A stretch of DNA of 30,516 bases, taken from a virus. Numbering within the stretch: position 1 is the stretch's first letter; every line of letters begins with the position of its first letter. The DNA lies in the IMG/VR virus record IMGVR_UViG_3300027749_000367, positions 1 to 30,516 of that record. One strand, given 5' to 3'. This document shows, in pieces, positions 19,059 through 27,965 of the stretch. A program made the position numbers and the translations under genes. The notes under the pieces were generated by a model, which had not been told where the DNA came from, did no database searches, and was given only the letters and a program-made list of their open reading frames with translations.

Positions 19059-20954
19059 CTATTTCCTTTTTTGGCTGGCCGCTTCGATGGCTTGATGCTT
19101 TTTAGCGTAACTTTCGGATAAGTCTTTGTAGCCCTCGCTACGCAATATATCGTATACGCGCGTCACATCGTTTGATGGGGCAATCTCGTACTTTGGGTGG
19201 TTACCGGTATCAATTTGACTCACAAAATCATGTTGGTCACGTAGCTGATCGTAAGTTGTATGCAAGTGCATAAGATTTTTCATGGCAGCTAACGGCGTTG
19301 ATCCCAGCGTTGGGGACGCTTCGCCATATAAATGCAATTCAGCATTACGGGCCGCATTGGGGCTTATCCCGCCCAGCTTCTGTCGGGCAATAGACACTTG
19401 CGCCAAATTCTGCGCTAAATCTACCGCGTAATCTTGCACTGGTCCCTTGAATCTGGCCCTAACATAGTTTTCAATGGGTAAACTTATTTGAGCGTAAAAA
19501 TCGCCTGCTTTAAAGCCTACACCGGTGTTTAGGGATTTTAAAAAAGCGTTAAAGTCATCTCCAGAAAGTACGTTCATTACTTTTTTGGCATTGGCTTCTA
19601 ATTCTGCTTTTTTAACAGGGTCTTTAACGCCGTAACCTAAAAGACCCAAAGCGTTTTGTATGGGAAGCACGGCGCTGTTATACGCCTCTGGGCCAGCAAC
19701 ACTACGCAGGTAGCCGTACGTATCTTGGCCTTCCTTGGCATACGCCTCCGCTGTCTTGGCCCTAGCTTGGATGCTCGCCTCTGGCATGTTTAGTTCGTTG
19801 GAGAGGTCTAGTACGGGCTTAATAAGCGTCTTTTTCGTTGGGGTCGCAGCAGCCGCAGCAGCAGCCGCCGCAGGTGCAGCAGCCGCCGCAGGTGCAGCAG
19901 GTGCAGCAGGTGCAGCAGCGGCCTCTTTGAGAGCAGCAGCCTTGAGAGCCTCAGCTTCCGCAGCAGCGGCTGGGTCAACGCGTACGAATCCTGCTCCTCT
20001 GTCTCCTTGGATTTCTTGAGTACTAATACCCTTACTAACCATAGGACCACCCGTCGTACTAACCCCCGGTGTGCCAAGAACTACAGGGTGAGGAGGAAGC
20101 GCAGCAGCAGCAGGCGCCGCAGCAGCAGGTGCCGCAGCAGCAGGAGCCGCAGGTGGAAGTGCCGCAGGCGCAGCAGGTGCGGCAGGCGCAGACGCACTGA
20201 TGCTTGATAGCACGGCCTGACGCAGTGTTAGGCCATCTGCAATAGATATAGCTTTAGTTCTAACACCCTCGTTTATTGCATCCAATGCTTGTTGTCTTTG
20301 GGCATTTGTTGTTAGTGCCCTAAGACTTGCTGTTTGTGCTTGGACCTCCGCTGGCCTGAATCCTTCTGTTGTTGTTTGTGCTAGGGTAAACCCTGTGCCT
20401 GCTCGGACCTGCGCTGGCCTGAATCCTTCTGTTTCTGTTTGTGCCTCTATATTTTTTACCGTAGCGTTTTCTTTAGCTACGCCTAATTGCGCGTCTACCG
20501 CATCCGCAAATTCTGGCGCGCCATAAGCCTTTGCCATATTTTTTAAATCTTGTGCTCCTTTACCCTTATCCGCCCCTGCCGCAACCCATTCGGAGTATCT
20601 CCGCGAAACAGCTTCACGGTTTTTTCTTTGCGCCGCCAACGCGCCCATTTGGGCTCGGACGTTAAATAACGGAATCTCATTGGCGCGTTGCTTTTCTAAG
20701 TTCTCACCAAGTGCCTGAGACGCGCTTCCCAAGGACGCGCTAAAGCCGCCCAACTGGGGTTTAAAAAAGCCAGCGGCTACGTTAAACCAGTTCGGGTTGG
20801 CGTAGCGCTCTTTCAATGCTTTTTCTGCGTCTTGTAGCTGTCCCAGCATCGCTTCCGAACTATCTTGATCCGCGCCCGGACCAACAACAGGCCTTCCCGC
20901 GATTGCATTTATCCCGGGGGTTACGTCATTCGGTATTTCAACAGGTAGTGCCAT
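19059..20954 (-). CDS. Large virion-associated protein with Ala/Pro-rich linkers
   Basis: 631 residues. The N-terminal region (NVAAGFFKPQLGGFSASLGS, then QALGENLEKQRANEIPLFNV) looks like an ordered helical domain. Two TEGFRPA copies stand at about residues 173-180 and 196-203. Two long Ala/Pro tracts (about residues 251-287 and 338-370) separate it from a C-terminal helical domain (about 375-631). It probably lies in the virion as a scaffold, internal or ejection protein; no catalytic residues are recognisable. Small gaps (2 and 10 bases) connect it to its neighbours. Confidence 0.72.
   Translation of the reverse strand: MALPVEIPNDVTPGINAIAGRPVVGPGADQDSSEAMLGQLQDAEKALKERYANPNWFNVAAGFFKPQLGGFSASLGSASQALGENLEKQRANEIPLFNVRAQMGALAAQRKNREAVSRRYSEWVAAGADKGKGAQDLKNMAKAYGAPEFADAVDAQLGVAKENATVKNIEAQTETEGFRPAQVRAGTGFTLAQTTTEGFRPAEVQAQTASLRALTTNAQRQQALDAINEGVRTKAISIADGLTLRQAVLSSISASAPAAPAAPAALPPAAPAAAAPAAAAPAAAALPPHPVVLGTPGVSTTGGPMVSKGISTQEIQGDRGAGFVRVDPAAAAEAEALKAAALKEAAAAPAAPAAPAAAAAPAAAAAAAAATPTKKTLIKPVLDLSNELNMPEASIQARAKTAEAYAKEGQDTYGYLRSVAGPEAYNSAVLPIQNALGLLGYGVKDPVKKAELEANAKKVMNVLSGDDFNAFLKSLNTGVGFKAGDFYAQISLPIENYVRARFKGPVQDYAVDLAQNLAQVSIARQKLGGISPNAARNAELHLYGEASPTLGSTPLAAMKNLMHLHTTYDQLRDQHDFVSQIDTGNHPKYEIAPSNDVTRVYDILRSEGYKDLSESYAKKHQAIEAASQKRK
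19849..20187. repeat. Two GCA/GCC-rich low-complexity tracts coding Ala/Pro linkers
   Basis: Tracts around 19849-19925 and 20098-20187 are built of short GCA, GCC and GGT-GCA units that encode runs of Ala and Pro. Period is a multiple of three, so expansion or contraction keeps the frame. They flank a short non-repetitive segment of the virion protein. Confidence 0.8.
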
Positions 20955-20964
20955 GATTTAAGCC

Positions 20965-22140
20965 TTATGGGTATTCGATCCAATTATTATCAGCATCGTA
21001 GTAACCGCCTGTGGTCCCCGCGCCCATGCCGCCGCCACCACCCCCGCCACCGGTGCCCGTTAATGGTGTGCCATCCGCCTTCACTGGAAGACCCGATGTG
21101 GTATCCACATAACCGCCGTTCCCGTCCGCAATAACTTTAGGGGGTGTTGTATTAACCGAACCGCCCGGTTGGCCACTCACATTAAAGTTGTTCCCAGTAT
21201 TCCCGTACCCGCCAGTACCCGATGATGTAGGTAAACCGCCTTTAAGCCAGTCCAGCATACCCGCTTTGTTAAGCCCCGCTCCCAAACCGGTAAGACCCGC
21301 GATGGTTGAAAGCGTCGAAGGAGTAATGGTGCTGGTGGTCGTCGTAGGCACTTGCTGCCCGCTCATGATGGCGGATTCTTTTTGCAGCACCTCAAGCGGC
21401 GCAAGCTGCCGGTTCTGCGCGATGGTCTGCTGCTGGGCGCCTAAGTTGGCCAAGGCATTCACGTCGGCCAGACCCTGACTTTGAGTCTGGTTGGCCAAGT
21501 TCATCTGTTGCGTACCGGCGTTTTGCAGGTTCTGGGCCTGCATGTTGGCCACGTTGCCCGCTGTCTGGCCAGCCTGAAGTTGGGCAGCGCGTTGGGCTTG
21601 AGCCGCTGCCAAGGCCTGTGCGTAGCCCGATTGCAACGCAGTAGCTTGCTGGGATAGCGCGCCGATGTCGGCGTTAGAAATACCCAGCGCCAGCGCATTG
21701 GCGCCGCGCTGCGAACCAAACTGCCCAGAGCCCACCGCGCCAGCGGTGATGCCCGGCGATAGGTTCTGCGCAATGTTATGCTGGTTGGCCAACCTGATCT
21801 GGTCCACCACGTTGCTGGTGTACGGGTTCATGTAACCGCCCACCAGATCGGCGGAGCTTGAAGAGCCAGCCGCTAAGTACGGATTAGCGGCCCCGGTGAT
21901 GTCCACACCAGCGCCTTTTCCTAGGTAGGTATTCGCCTGTGTTAATCCGGGCTGGTAGTTGCCCACATTAGTATTGACATCCGTAAACGCCTTGTTCTGC
22001 AAAGCGTTCGGGTCCCACGCAGCTAGATTGGTGGCCGCGCCTGCGGCGGTACCCGTAGTCGCTAAATTACTTAGGTAATTGGTGTAGTAATCCGGCGTCG
22101 TGGTAGCCGTTGCTGCGTATGATTGTGTTGGATCAGCCAT
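20965..22140 (-). CDS. Virion structural protein (GSGQFGSQRGANA type)
   Basis: 391 residues. NPYTSNVVDQIRLANQHNIA at about 107-126 and AGAVGSGQFGSQRGANALAL at about 133-152 are recurring motifs in structural proteins of short-tailed phages whose function is poorly defined. A long Gln/Ala-rich helical region follows (ALQSGYAQALAAAQAQRAAQ to LANLGAQQQTIAQNRQ), probably an elongated coiled coil. The C-terminus is Gly-rich and ends NNWIEYP. Located between two other large virion genes; not an enzyme. Probably a tail or internal virion component. Confidence 0.75.
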   Translation of the reverse strand: MADPTQSYAATATTTPDYYTNYLSNLATTGTAAGAATNLAAWDPNALQNKAFTDVNTNVGNYQPGLTQANTYLGKGAGVDITGAANPYLAAGSSSSADLVGGYMNPYTSNVVDQIRLANQHNIAQNLSPGITAGAVGSGQFGSQRGANALALGISNADIGALSQQATALQSGYAQALAAAQAQRAAQLQAGQTAGNVANMQAQNLQNAGTQQMNLANQTQSQGLADVNALANLGAQQQTIAQNRQLAPLEVLQKESAIMSGQQVPTTTTSTITPSTLSTIAGLTGLGAGLNKAGMLDWLKGGLPTSSGTGGYGNTGNNFNVSGQPGGSVNTTPPKVIADGNGGYVDTTSGLPVKADGTPLTGTGGGGGGGGMGAGTTGGYYDADNNWIEYP

Positions 22141-22144
22141 GTTT

Positions 22145-23905
22145 CTAGCCTTTCGAGGACTTGAGGTATTCTAATGGGGGCTTGGCATCCGGGGGCAGCT
22201 TATCCGGTGGGGCGGAACGCGCCCGAGCCCGGATCGCCTGCACCATCTGGTCCAGCTCCTTGGCCCCAGCCTTATTGGAGCCATTGCCCAGCGCCGATAC
22301 CACGTCGGCGGAGAAGACGTACTCACCGTTGGCCAACATGGCCGCGATGTCGTCGCTGGTCCCGTCGCCCTTACCTTCGACGTACTTCCCGCCGAGGCTC
22401 TCAAGGCCCCCCGTACGAAACAGCGGAATGCCGTCGTAGTGCGGGTGCTCGTGGTCTGATGTGCCGCCCTCGGCCATGCGCATAGGCAAGTGCATGCCAC
22501 GGGCTTGCAAGAGCGCCGCCAGTTGGGGTATCACACCCATCTGTTGCACGGTGCGCTGCTGGGAGGGCGCGCCGCTTTGGCCAATAGGGAGCAGCCCGCC
22601 GTGGGTCTTCATTCCTTCAGGCACCTTGGTGCTATCTTGGCTCAGGCCTTGAAGCGCGGTCATCGCGTCTTTTTCAGCCGGGTCGGTGTACATGCTGGCG
22701 ACATCTAAGCCGCTGCCATAAACGCCGCCCTGACTACCGCCAGCAAAGTGCTGGATGCTTCCGCCCTCTTTTGCAAACACAGGGGCGTTTTGGTCAAGCA
22801 TATCTAACATTTTTTGCGCATCCGAGGAGGTCATGCTTTGGTTGAGCGCCCATTTGTGTTGGCTTGGCGCTAGAGCGTATTGGTCTAGGCTCTCCCTATA
22901 CGGCCCATCGTTACCACCAGTGCGGCCTAGTTTAATCAAGCCCCCGGCTGGGGCAGTTGCGCTATTTGCGGCCATAGGAGTACCTAACAGAGTTGGCGGT
23001 TTAACGGTTGCTTCTTCAAGCGGCACAGTGGGACTTTGGGTAGGGCCCGACGGTGTTGGGGTCCCCATCAATACATCTTGTGATGGGTTAAATGTGTCCA
23101 TCGAGTTGAGGCTACCGGGTCCCGCCGGAATTGCGCCTATGCCACGATCTATTGCACCAGCGATGTTGCTCTTGGTGAGACCGGTGGCAGTATTAGGCAG
23201 CGCACCATTAACTGCGCCGCTTACGGTGTTGCCGATAGCGCTATTTAAACCCGTGGCGTTGAGCCCGTAATTAGTTATGGCCGATGGAAGGCCTGATTGC
23301 TGCGAAACTTCTTTGCTAACCGCGCCCAAGGCCGCAGACTTGGCCACACCGCCCATATCGCCCGCAAGTGCGGCGGATAGAGTAGACGTAGAGATGCCTA
23401 GCTTGGACGCGGCCATGGACATAGCTAAGTTGGTGATCATGCCGCCGGGGGTTGCTTCGCCCGACGCCAAACTCCCTACCGCTTTTGCTACGTTGTACGC
23501 AAGGCCTAGAGGCGTTTTTGCTATCGCCCCTTCCGCAAGCGATTTTAGGATTCCCGGAGCTTGGTTCTGCGCCGTAAGCATCCCCCGGTACAACGCCTCT
23601 TTTATTCCGGGGTCGTTGAAGTTGTAGCCTTCGGGCACACCCAAGGTAGCCGCAAATTGTTTTGCTTGTTCTGGTGACATTTGGGCCGCGTATGACGCAG
23701 CGGAATCCGAAGCCATCTGGCTTTCGCCCGGCTTTGTAGCGGCAACGTTAGACAACGCGCCGTACCCAACATCACCGTTTAAAACGGCTCTATCCGCAGA
23801 ACTAAGTCCTGTATCTCTGTTTCCGCCCTCGCCCCCGCCAAGGCCCCCCATGCCTTGGCTTCCGCCGCCAGCGCCTTCTCCACCACCGCCAGAACCATCA
23901 GGCAT
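22145..23905 (-). CDS. Virion protein with conserved GEYVFSADVVSALGNGS C-terminal domain
   Basis: 586 residues with a Gly-rich start (MPDGSGGGGEGAGGGSQGMG). A hydrophobic helical region (GLAYNVAKAVGSLASG to KLGISTSTLSAALAGD) follows. The C-terminal part is like those of many phage structural proteins: FAKEGGSIQHFAGGSQGGVY then GTSDDIAAMLANGEYVFSAD VVSALGNGS. I recall the DGEYVxxADVVSxLGNGS motif from virion proteins of podovirus-like phages, where the role is not defined. Probably an internal or ejected protein; the hydrophobic middle would suit membrane insertion. Confidence 0.8.
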   Translation of the reverse strand: MPDGSGGGGEGAGGGSQGMGGLGGGEGGNRDTGLSSADRAVLNGDVGYGALSNVAATKPGESQMASDSAASYAAQMSPEQAKQFAATLGVPEGYNFNDPGIKEALYRGMLTAQNQAPGILKSLAEGAIAKTPLGLAYNVAKAVGSLASGEATPGGMITNLAMSMAASKLGISTSTLSAALAGDMGGVAKSAALGAVSKEVSQQSGLPSAITNYGLNATGLNSAIGNTVSGAVNGALPNTATGLTKSNIAGAIDRGIGAIPAGPGSLNSMDTFNPSQDVLMGTPTPSGPTQSPTVPLEEATVKPPTLLGTPMAANSATAPAGGLIKLGRTGGNDGPYRESLDQYALAPSQHKWALNQSMTSSDAQKMLDMLDQNAPVFAKEGGSIQHFAGGSQGGVYGSGLDVASMYTDPAEKDAMTALQGLSQDSTKVPEGMKTHGGLLPIGQSGAPSQQRTVQQMGVIPQLAALLQARGMHLPMRMAEGGTSDHEHPHYDGIPLFRTGGLESLGGKYVEGKGDGTSDDIAAMLANGEYVFSADVVSALGNGSNKAGAKELDQMVQAIRARARSAPPDKLPPDAKPPLEYLKSSKG

Positions 23906-23907
23906 AT

Positions 23908-24138
23908 TTATCTCCGCAAAGCGTTGTTAAAGGCGAATGCCCAGTCCTGCCACGTCGCAAAGTTGCGGCTATCAGGGGCGCCTGCAAAGCGGCCAATGCC
24001 CGCTATGCCGTCGGCCCACGTGGTCCACAGGTTTTCTGGCACAGTACCCAGTTGGTTTGCCGCAAACAGCTCGGCCATGAGCGCACACCAAGCGTCCCAT
24101 GTGAAGTTGCGCGGGTCGTAGACTTGTGCGGGGATCAT
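23908..24138 (-). CDS. Small hypothetical late protein
   Basis: 76 residues: MIPAQVYDPRNFTWDAWCAL, then LGTVPENLWTTWADGIAGIG and ending FATWQDWAFAFNNALRR. Two similar halves (FTWDAWCALM and FATWQDWAFAF) suggest an internal duplication rich in Trp. It overlaps the gp10-like gene by ATGA and lies between that gene and a large virion gene, so a virion or assembly role is likely. Not identified. Confidence 0.65.
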   Translation of the reverse strand: MIPAQVYDPRNFTWDAWCALMAELFAANQLGTVPENLWTTWADGIAGIGRFAGAPDSRNFATWQDWAFAFNNALRR

Positions 24139-25898
24139 GGGTTACCCGTCCCGCGAACATCACCGGTGGTGACAGACAGCAGCACGCGGCCCGTCTGGTA
24201 CGTGCCGCCAGCCGTATTGGATTCAAAGCGCAGCCGCATCTCGCGGCGCTGCTCGCGCATGTCGATCTTGAGCGTGCCCGGCGAGAAGACATACGGGTCA
24301 GACTCCACCACGGTGTCGTCGGCGTAGCCTTGGCCAGTCACCACCACGGTCATGTCGCCCTCTTGCACAAAGTCAGGCTCAATGCGCTCAAGGCGGGTCC
24401 ACAGGTTATCGCCGGGCTGCTGGACCGAGCCCACCAGCCCGCCCAGCGTGCCGATGTTATAGGTCTCAAAGTAACTCCGCACGGCGTCCACGTTGGTCAG
24501 GTAGATGCTGTCCACACCGGTTTCGTGCTGCCACAGCGTGTACCCGCCTTCGCTGTTGGCCTCATTGCCCGCCCAAATAGGCTTGGGGAACACCTCTGAG
24601 AACACGCCAGCAGAGCGGCGCGCACCGGGGGCTTCGCCAGCGTCGTACCACGTCTTGTCTCGCACGTTGTAGATGATCGCGTCGGTGCATTCGGTGGCAT
24701 CGCCCTTGGGGTAGAACCACCAGATTTCGCCGTAGCGCGGGACCTTGGTAGCCCAGACCTTTTGACGCTGGGCCATGTTGACGTTGTCAAAGAAGTAGTT
24801 CTGGTTGTTGCTATTGGGGATTTCTTGCACCACGCCGTTGTAGCAAAGAAAGCGGTCCACACCAGCCCAGTAGAAGATGCCGTCGTACTCGATGACCGAG
24901 CTGGAGGACATGATCGAAGTCTGGCTGCTCACGAGGTCGTAGGCCCAGTAGTAATTCACGCCGCCCGAGGACGAAGGCTGGAAGCTCACGCGGATCAGGG
25001 CGTCAACGGCCCAGAACAGGCCAGATGGTGACGTGGAGCCGCCCCGGATGGGTAGGCCCTTGACGATCTTGCCGGTGGCCACGTTGCTCGCATTGGCGTC
25101 CGGGCTGACCCAGTTCGCAAAGTCGCCTGCGCTGGAGTTCTGGATCAAGCCGTTGTTGCCGTACACGAACAGGTACGGGTGGATCACCACGCAGCCGCCG
25201 GATACGGCGATGTTGTTGTCAAAGGTGGCCGTGATGCTGGCCGAACCCGTCGCTGCGGCGGACATCGTCACGGCAGTGCCCACCACCAAGGTCACCGTAG
25301 TGCCCGCCGGGATGCCCGTGCCAGTAATGCTCTGGCCAGCGGCCACGCGCACATTGGCTGCGGCAAGGGTAAAGGTAGTGGTGCTGTTGGTCGAGCCAGC
25401 CGCCGTAAAGACCCCGACCTTGGACATCGTCAGCGAGGTGTACGTGCCGGGGAACGTGCCGTACAGCACGGGTGTGTTGGTGGTCGAAGTGATGTACGAC
25501 AGGTTCTGCCCGGGGTGCGCCACCAAGTTGTTGGTGTTGTTGCCGGTGGAGTCGTAGGCAATGTCAAATTGCCATAGGTTGTCGCTGCTGGCCGTGAAGT
25601 TGGACAAGTTGTAGTTATAGGGGCCTGAGCCCAAACCGCCGCTTGGCCCGGTTATCCATTGCTGCACGCCGTTGCTGTAGCCCGACACCACGTAGTTAAA
25701 GCCGTTAACGGCGGTCATGGCCATGCCACGGGATATGCCGGTGGCGTTCAAGAAAATACCGTTATAGCCACCGATCTTGCGCGGACGGCCACGCTGGAAA
25801 CGGACCCACTGGCCGTCCACAAAGCAAGGCGAGTCAAACACCGTGCCGTCGCGCTGTATCCCCGGGGGGACCTCCATCGAGATGACTTTTTTGGTCAT
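24135..25898 (-). CDS. P22 gp10-like packaged-DNA stabilisation protein
   Basis: 587 residues matching the phage stabilisation family (P22 gp10-like). This protein binds under the portal and closes the packaged head in short-tailed phages. Family features include PPGIQRDGTVFDSPCFVDGQ WVRFQRGRPRKIGGY (11-45), VIHPYLFVYGNNG (238-250), and the beta-propeller repeats downstream (YDGIFYWAGVDRFLCYNGVV, WWFYPKGDATECTDAIIYNV). Residues about 162-226 look like an insertion: a Ser/Thr/Ala-rich beta module with ITGTGIPAGTTV, common in phage surface proteins but not a normal part of gp10. The start overlaps the stop of the tail-fibre gene (TAATG). Confidence 0.82.
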   Translation of the reverse strand: MTKKVISMEVPPGIQRDGTVFDSPCFVDGQWVRFQRGRPRKIGGYNGIFLNATGISRGMAMTAVNGFNYVVSGYSNGVQQWITGPSGGLGSGPYNYNLSNFTASSDNLWQFDIAYDSTGNNTNNLVAHPGQNLSYITSTTNTPVLYGTFPGTYTSLTMSKVGVFTAAGSTNSTTTFTLAAANVRVAAGQSITGTGIPAGTTVTLVVGTAVTMSAAATGSASITATFDNNIAVSGGCVVIHPYLFVYGNNGLIQNSSAGDFANWVSPDANASNVATGKIVKGLPIRGGSTSPSGLFWAVDALIRVSFQPSSSGGVNYYWAYDLVSSQTSIMSSSSVIEYDGIFYWAGVDRFLCYNGVVQEIPNSNNQNYFFDNVNMAQRQKVWATKVPRYGEIWWFYPKGDATECTDAIIYNVRDKTWYDAGEAPGARRSAGVFSEVFPKPIWAGNEANSEGGYTLWQHETGVDSIYLTNVDAVRSYFETYNIGTLGGLVGSVQQPGDNLWTRLERIEPDFVQEGDMTVVVTGQGYADDTVVESDPYVFSPGTLKIDMREQRREMRLRFESNTAGGTYQTGRVLLSVTTGDVRGTGNP

Positions 25899-27346
25899 TA
25901 GAACGTGCCCCCGGTGATACCGGTGGTAAAAGTGCCCGTGGTGCCTGACACAGCCCCAGTAAAGGTGCCCGTGGTGCCTGACACGGCACCAGTAAACGTG
26001 CCGGTAGTGCCCGATACCGCGCCGCTAAATGTGCCAGTAGTACCGGACACGGCGCTGCTAAATGCGCCGGTAGTACCAGACACGGCGCTGCTGAATGTGC
26101 CGGTAGTACCAGACACGGCGCCGCTGGCCGCTACCTTGCCAACCACGGTCAACCCGGTGGAGTCAAAGTACCCGGCCTGCGCATTGGTGACAACGACGCC
26201 CACCTGCCCGCTACTTGGCAGGTAGATACCAGAGTTCAGGTCGCCCGCAAATTTAAGCGATGGGACGCTAACGGAACCATTGCCAAGGGTCACCGTGGTG
26301 AAGGTACTAGAGCCGCCGCCGCCAGTTGCGCCCGAGGATGCGTTAAAGACGTTGGTCCCGTCACAATAAACTGTCAGCGTGCTGCTCTGGCCGATAGTCA
26401 CCGTAAGGGCGCCCCCGGTTACTGTTTTTACCGTGAAGGTATAAGCGCCCGTGGTGTAGTTGCTGATGATGTAAAACTGGACCGTGGACGGGACCTGAAT
26501 GATTTGGTTGCTGGTCAGCGTGCCGGAGTAATACTGGATGGTGTTGGCCGCTTGCGATGCCGTTAGCACCGTAGTGCCCCCAGTCACCGATAGCGATAGC
26601 TGGGTGTACGCAAAGGTGTTGGAGCGGCCATAGCCAAAGGTGTTCCAGTTGGAGCCGTCAGAGACCAGCACCAGCGACTCGGTTAGCTGGAGCTGCTGGC
26701 TCACGTTCCCGTCGATGGTGTTTATGCCGCTAGGTGTTAGCGTCAAGATGCCCGTGCCGCCGTTGCGGATCATGCAGAACCAATTTGCGCCCACGTCGGA
26801 GGCCAAGGGCAGTGTCAGCGTGCCAACTCCGCTGGACCACACAACAAGCTGGGCCCGCACGGAGGAGGGCAACGTGGCGTTGCTGAAGTAGCTCGTCGTG
26901 GTGTACGCCTGATTGAGCGTAGTACCAATCGGTGTTAACCCGGCGCCTGCCAGCGCGGCGGCGTTGGCGGATGACGTACCCGCGCCGAGCACCACGGAGG
27001 ACCAGACACCGGCTTCTGTGCTGTTATTGGTCAAGAAAATAAACTGCGCAACGCCCGAGCTTACCGCCACTATCGTAGTGCCTGTGGAGCCTGTGACGGT
27101 AAAAGTGTTGGAGCCGATGTTGCGCACCAACACCGTTTGGCCAGTTGATACTTGCGTTGCGGGCGGCAAAGCCAGCGTTAGGCTACCCACGGTGGCCGTG
27201 ACATCAATAATGCTGCTGGCCGGGGTGCTATCGTTACCATTGATCGGCCATTGCAACGTGGTGTTGCTACTGATTGTCAACGACTCATAACTGACCGACG
27301 AAGGACTGATAGTCTGGCCAGTGAACGGCGAGGTATACGTTGTCAT
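25898..27346 (-). CDS. Tail fibre/appendage protein with C-terminal repeat array
   Basis: 482 residues. It has an N-terminal part (TISPSSVSYESLTISSNTTL), then several Ser/Thr/Gly-rich beta-strand domains typical of trimeric fibres (VLVRNIGSNTFTVTGSTGTT, LTLPLASDVGANWFCMIRNG and VQFYIISNYTTGAYTFTVKT). A domain around 355-400 follows (LKFAGDLNSGIYLPSSGQVG). The C-terminal 80 residues are tandem 11-residue units AVSGTTGTFSS. No chaperone or recognisable receptor-binding domain follows; the gene ends in the array. It may extend the fibre or be trimmed from a longer one. The ATG overlaps the homing endonuclease stop (ATGA). Confidence 0.8.
   Translation of the reverse strand: MTTYTSPFTGQTISPSSVSYESLTISSNTTLQWPINGNDSTPASSIIDVTATVGSLTLALPPATQVSTGQTVLVRNIGSNTFTVTGSTGTTIVAVSSGVAQFIFLTNNSTEAGVWSSVVLGAGTSSANAAALAGAGLTPIGTTLNQAYTTTSYFSNATLPSSVRAQLVVWSSGVGTLTLPLASDVGANWFCMIRNGGTGILTLTPSGINTIDGNVSQQLQLTESLVLVSDGSNWNTFGYGRSNTFAYTQLSLSVTGGTTVLTASQAANTIQYYSGTLTSNQIIQVPSTVQFYIISNYTTGAYTFTVKTVTGGALTVTIGQSSTLTVYCDGTNVFNASSGATGGGGSSTFTTVTLGNGSVSVPSLKFAGDLNSGIYLPSSGQVGVVVTNAQAGYFDSTGLTVVGKVAASGAVSGTTGTFSSAVSGTTGAFSSAVSGTTGTFSGAVSGTTGTFTGAVSGTTGTFTGAVSGTTGTFTTGITGGTF
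25941..26125. repeat. 33-bp tandem repeats (five full units and part of a sixth)
   Basis: Units start at 25941, 25974, 26007, 26040, 26073 and 26106 (the last about 20 bases). Each encodes eleven residues of the tail-fibre C-terminus (AVSGTTGTF plus two variable residues). Units differ mostly at synonymous positions and in the two residues after TF (SS, SG, TG). Copy-number changes stay in frame. Confidence 0.92.
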
Positions 27347-27963
27347 ACTGTTTCCTTTTGTGCTTTACGGATAACCCAAATTGCCTTTACCCGAGCACTT
27401 TGTGCTGCTTTCCAAGCAGGATCGTTTAAAGCTATCTTAGCGGCCTTGCTACGTTTTTCTTTTGATTCAGGCGTATTTAACGCGGTTTTAAGATTAGCAG
27501 CATGTTCGGCCGAATGTGGCATACCTTTTTTCCCGTTAGGTTTGCCTTTTCTACCGTTAGGTTTTCCTTTAACCGCCTTACTTATTTTTAAAGCATTAGC
27601 CGCCCGCAATTCTGGGTCAGCCCAAGTTTTTTTATTGCTAACTCGACTTTTTTCTTTTGTTGCTTCGGTGTGCTTACGACCAAATGTGCCATCTCCGCCT
27701 TGGGTCAAGTTGTACCCATGCGGAGCCATTGTGTTGTGTTCTACGATAAGCATACGCTCTATTGCTTTTGCAGAATCTGCGTCAAAAGCATCGGCAAAGT
27801 GGGTAAACACAAAGGCTTCTACACCATGCTTTTTAATTGCCCGGTGTAAAAACTGACCTTCATTAGCGCCTTTATGCCTACGCCACCGGCGTTCAATATC
27901 ATTGGTTATGCCGACGTACTGCATACCATTCAAGCTATTTGTGATGATATAAATAGCGTACAT
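27343..27963 (-). CDS. GIY-YIG homing endonuclease
   Basis: 206 residues. The GIY-YIG nuclease domain is N-terminal: YAIYIITN (2-9), MQYVGIT (14-20, YVG variant of YIG), R25/R26, E69 and GYNLTQGGDGTFG (83-95). DNA-binding modules of NUMOD3 type follow (GRKHTEATKEKSRVSNKKTW at 95-114, then KGMPHSAEHAANLKTAL near 146-162), with a basic GKPNGRKGKPNGKKG linker. Such free-standing enzymes cut an unoccupied allele and spread by repair. It is inserted between the adaptor and tail-fibre genes and is more AT-rich than its neighbours, consistent with recent acquisition. Start is two bases after the adaptor stop; its stop overlaps the tail-fibre ATG. Confidence 0.9.
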   Translation of the reverse strand: MYAIYIITNSLNGMQYVGITNDIERRWRRHKGANEGQFLHRAIKKHGVEAFVFTHFADAFDADSAKAIERMLIVEHNTMAPHGYNLTQGGDGTFGRKHTEATKEKSRVSNKKTWADPELRAANALKISKAVKGKPNGRKGKPNGKKGMPHSAEHAANLKTALNTPESKEKRSKAAKIALNDPAWKAAQSARVKAIWVIRKAQKETV

Positions 27964-27965
27964 AG

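Noticed and set aside
25941-26125. CRISPR array
   Set aside because: The 33-bp units abut with no spacers and code in frame for the tail-fibre C-terminus.
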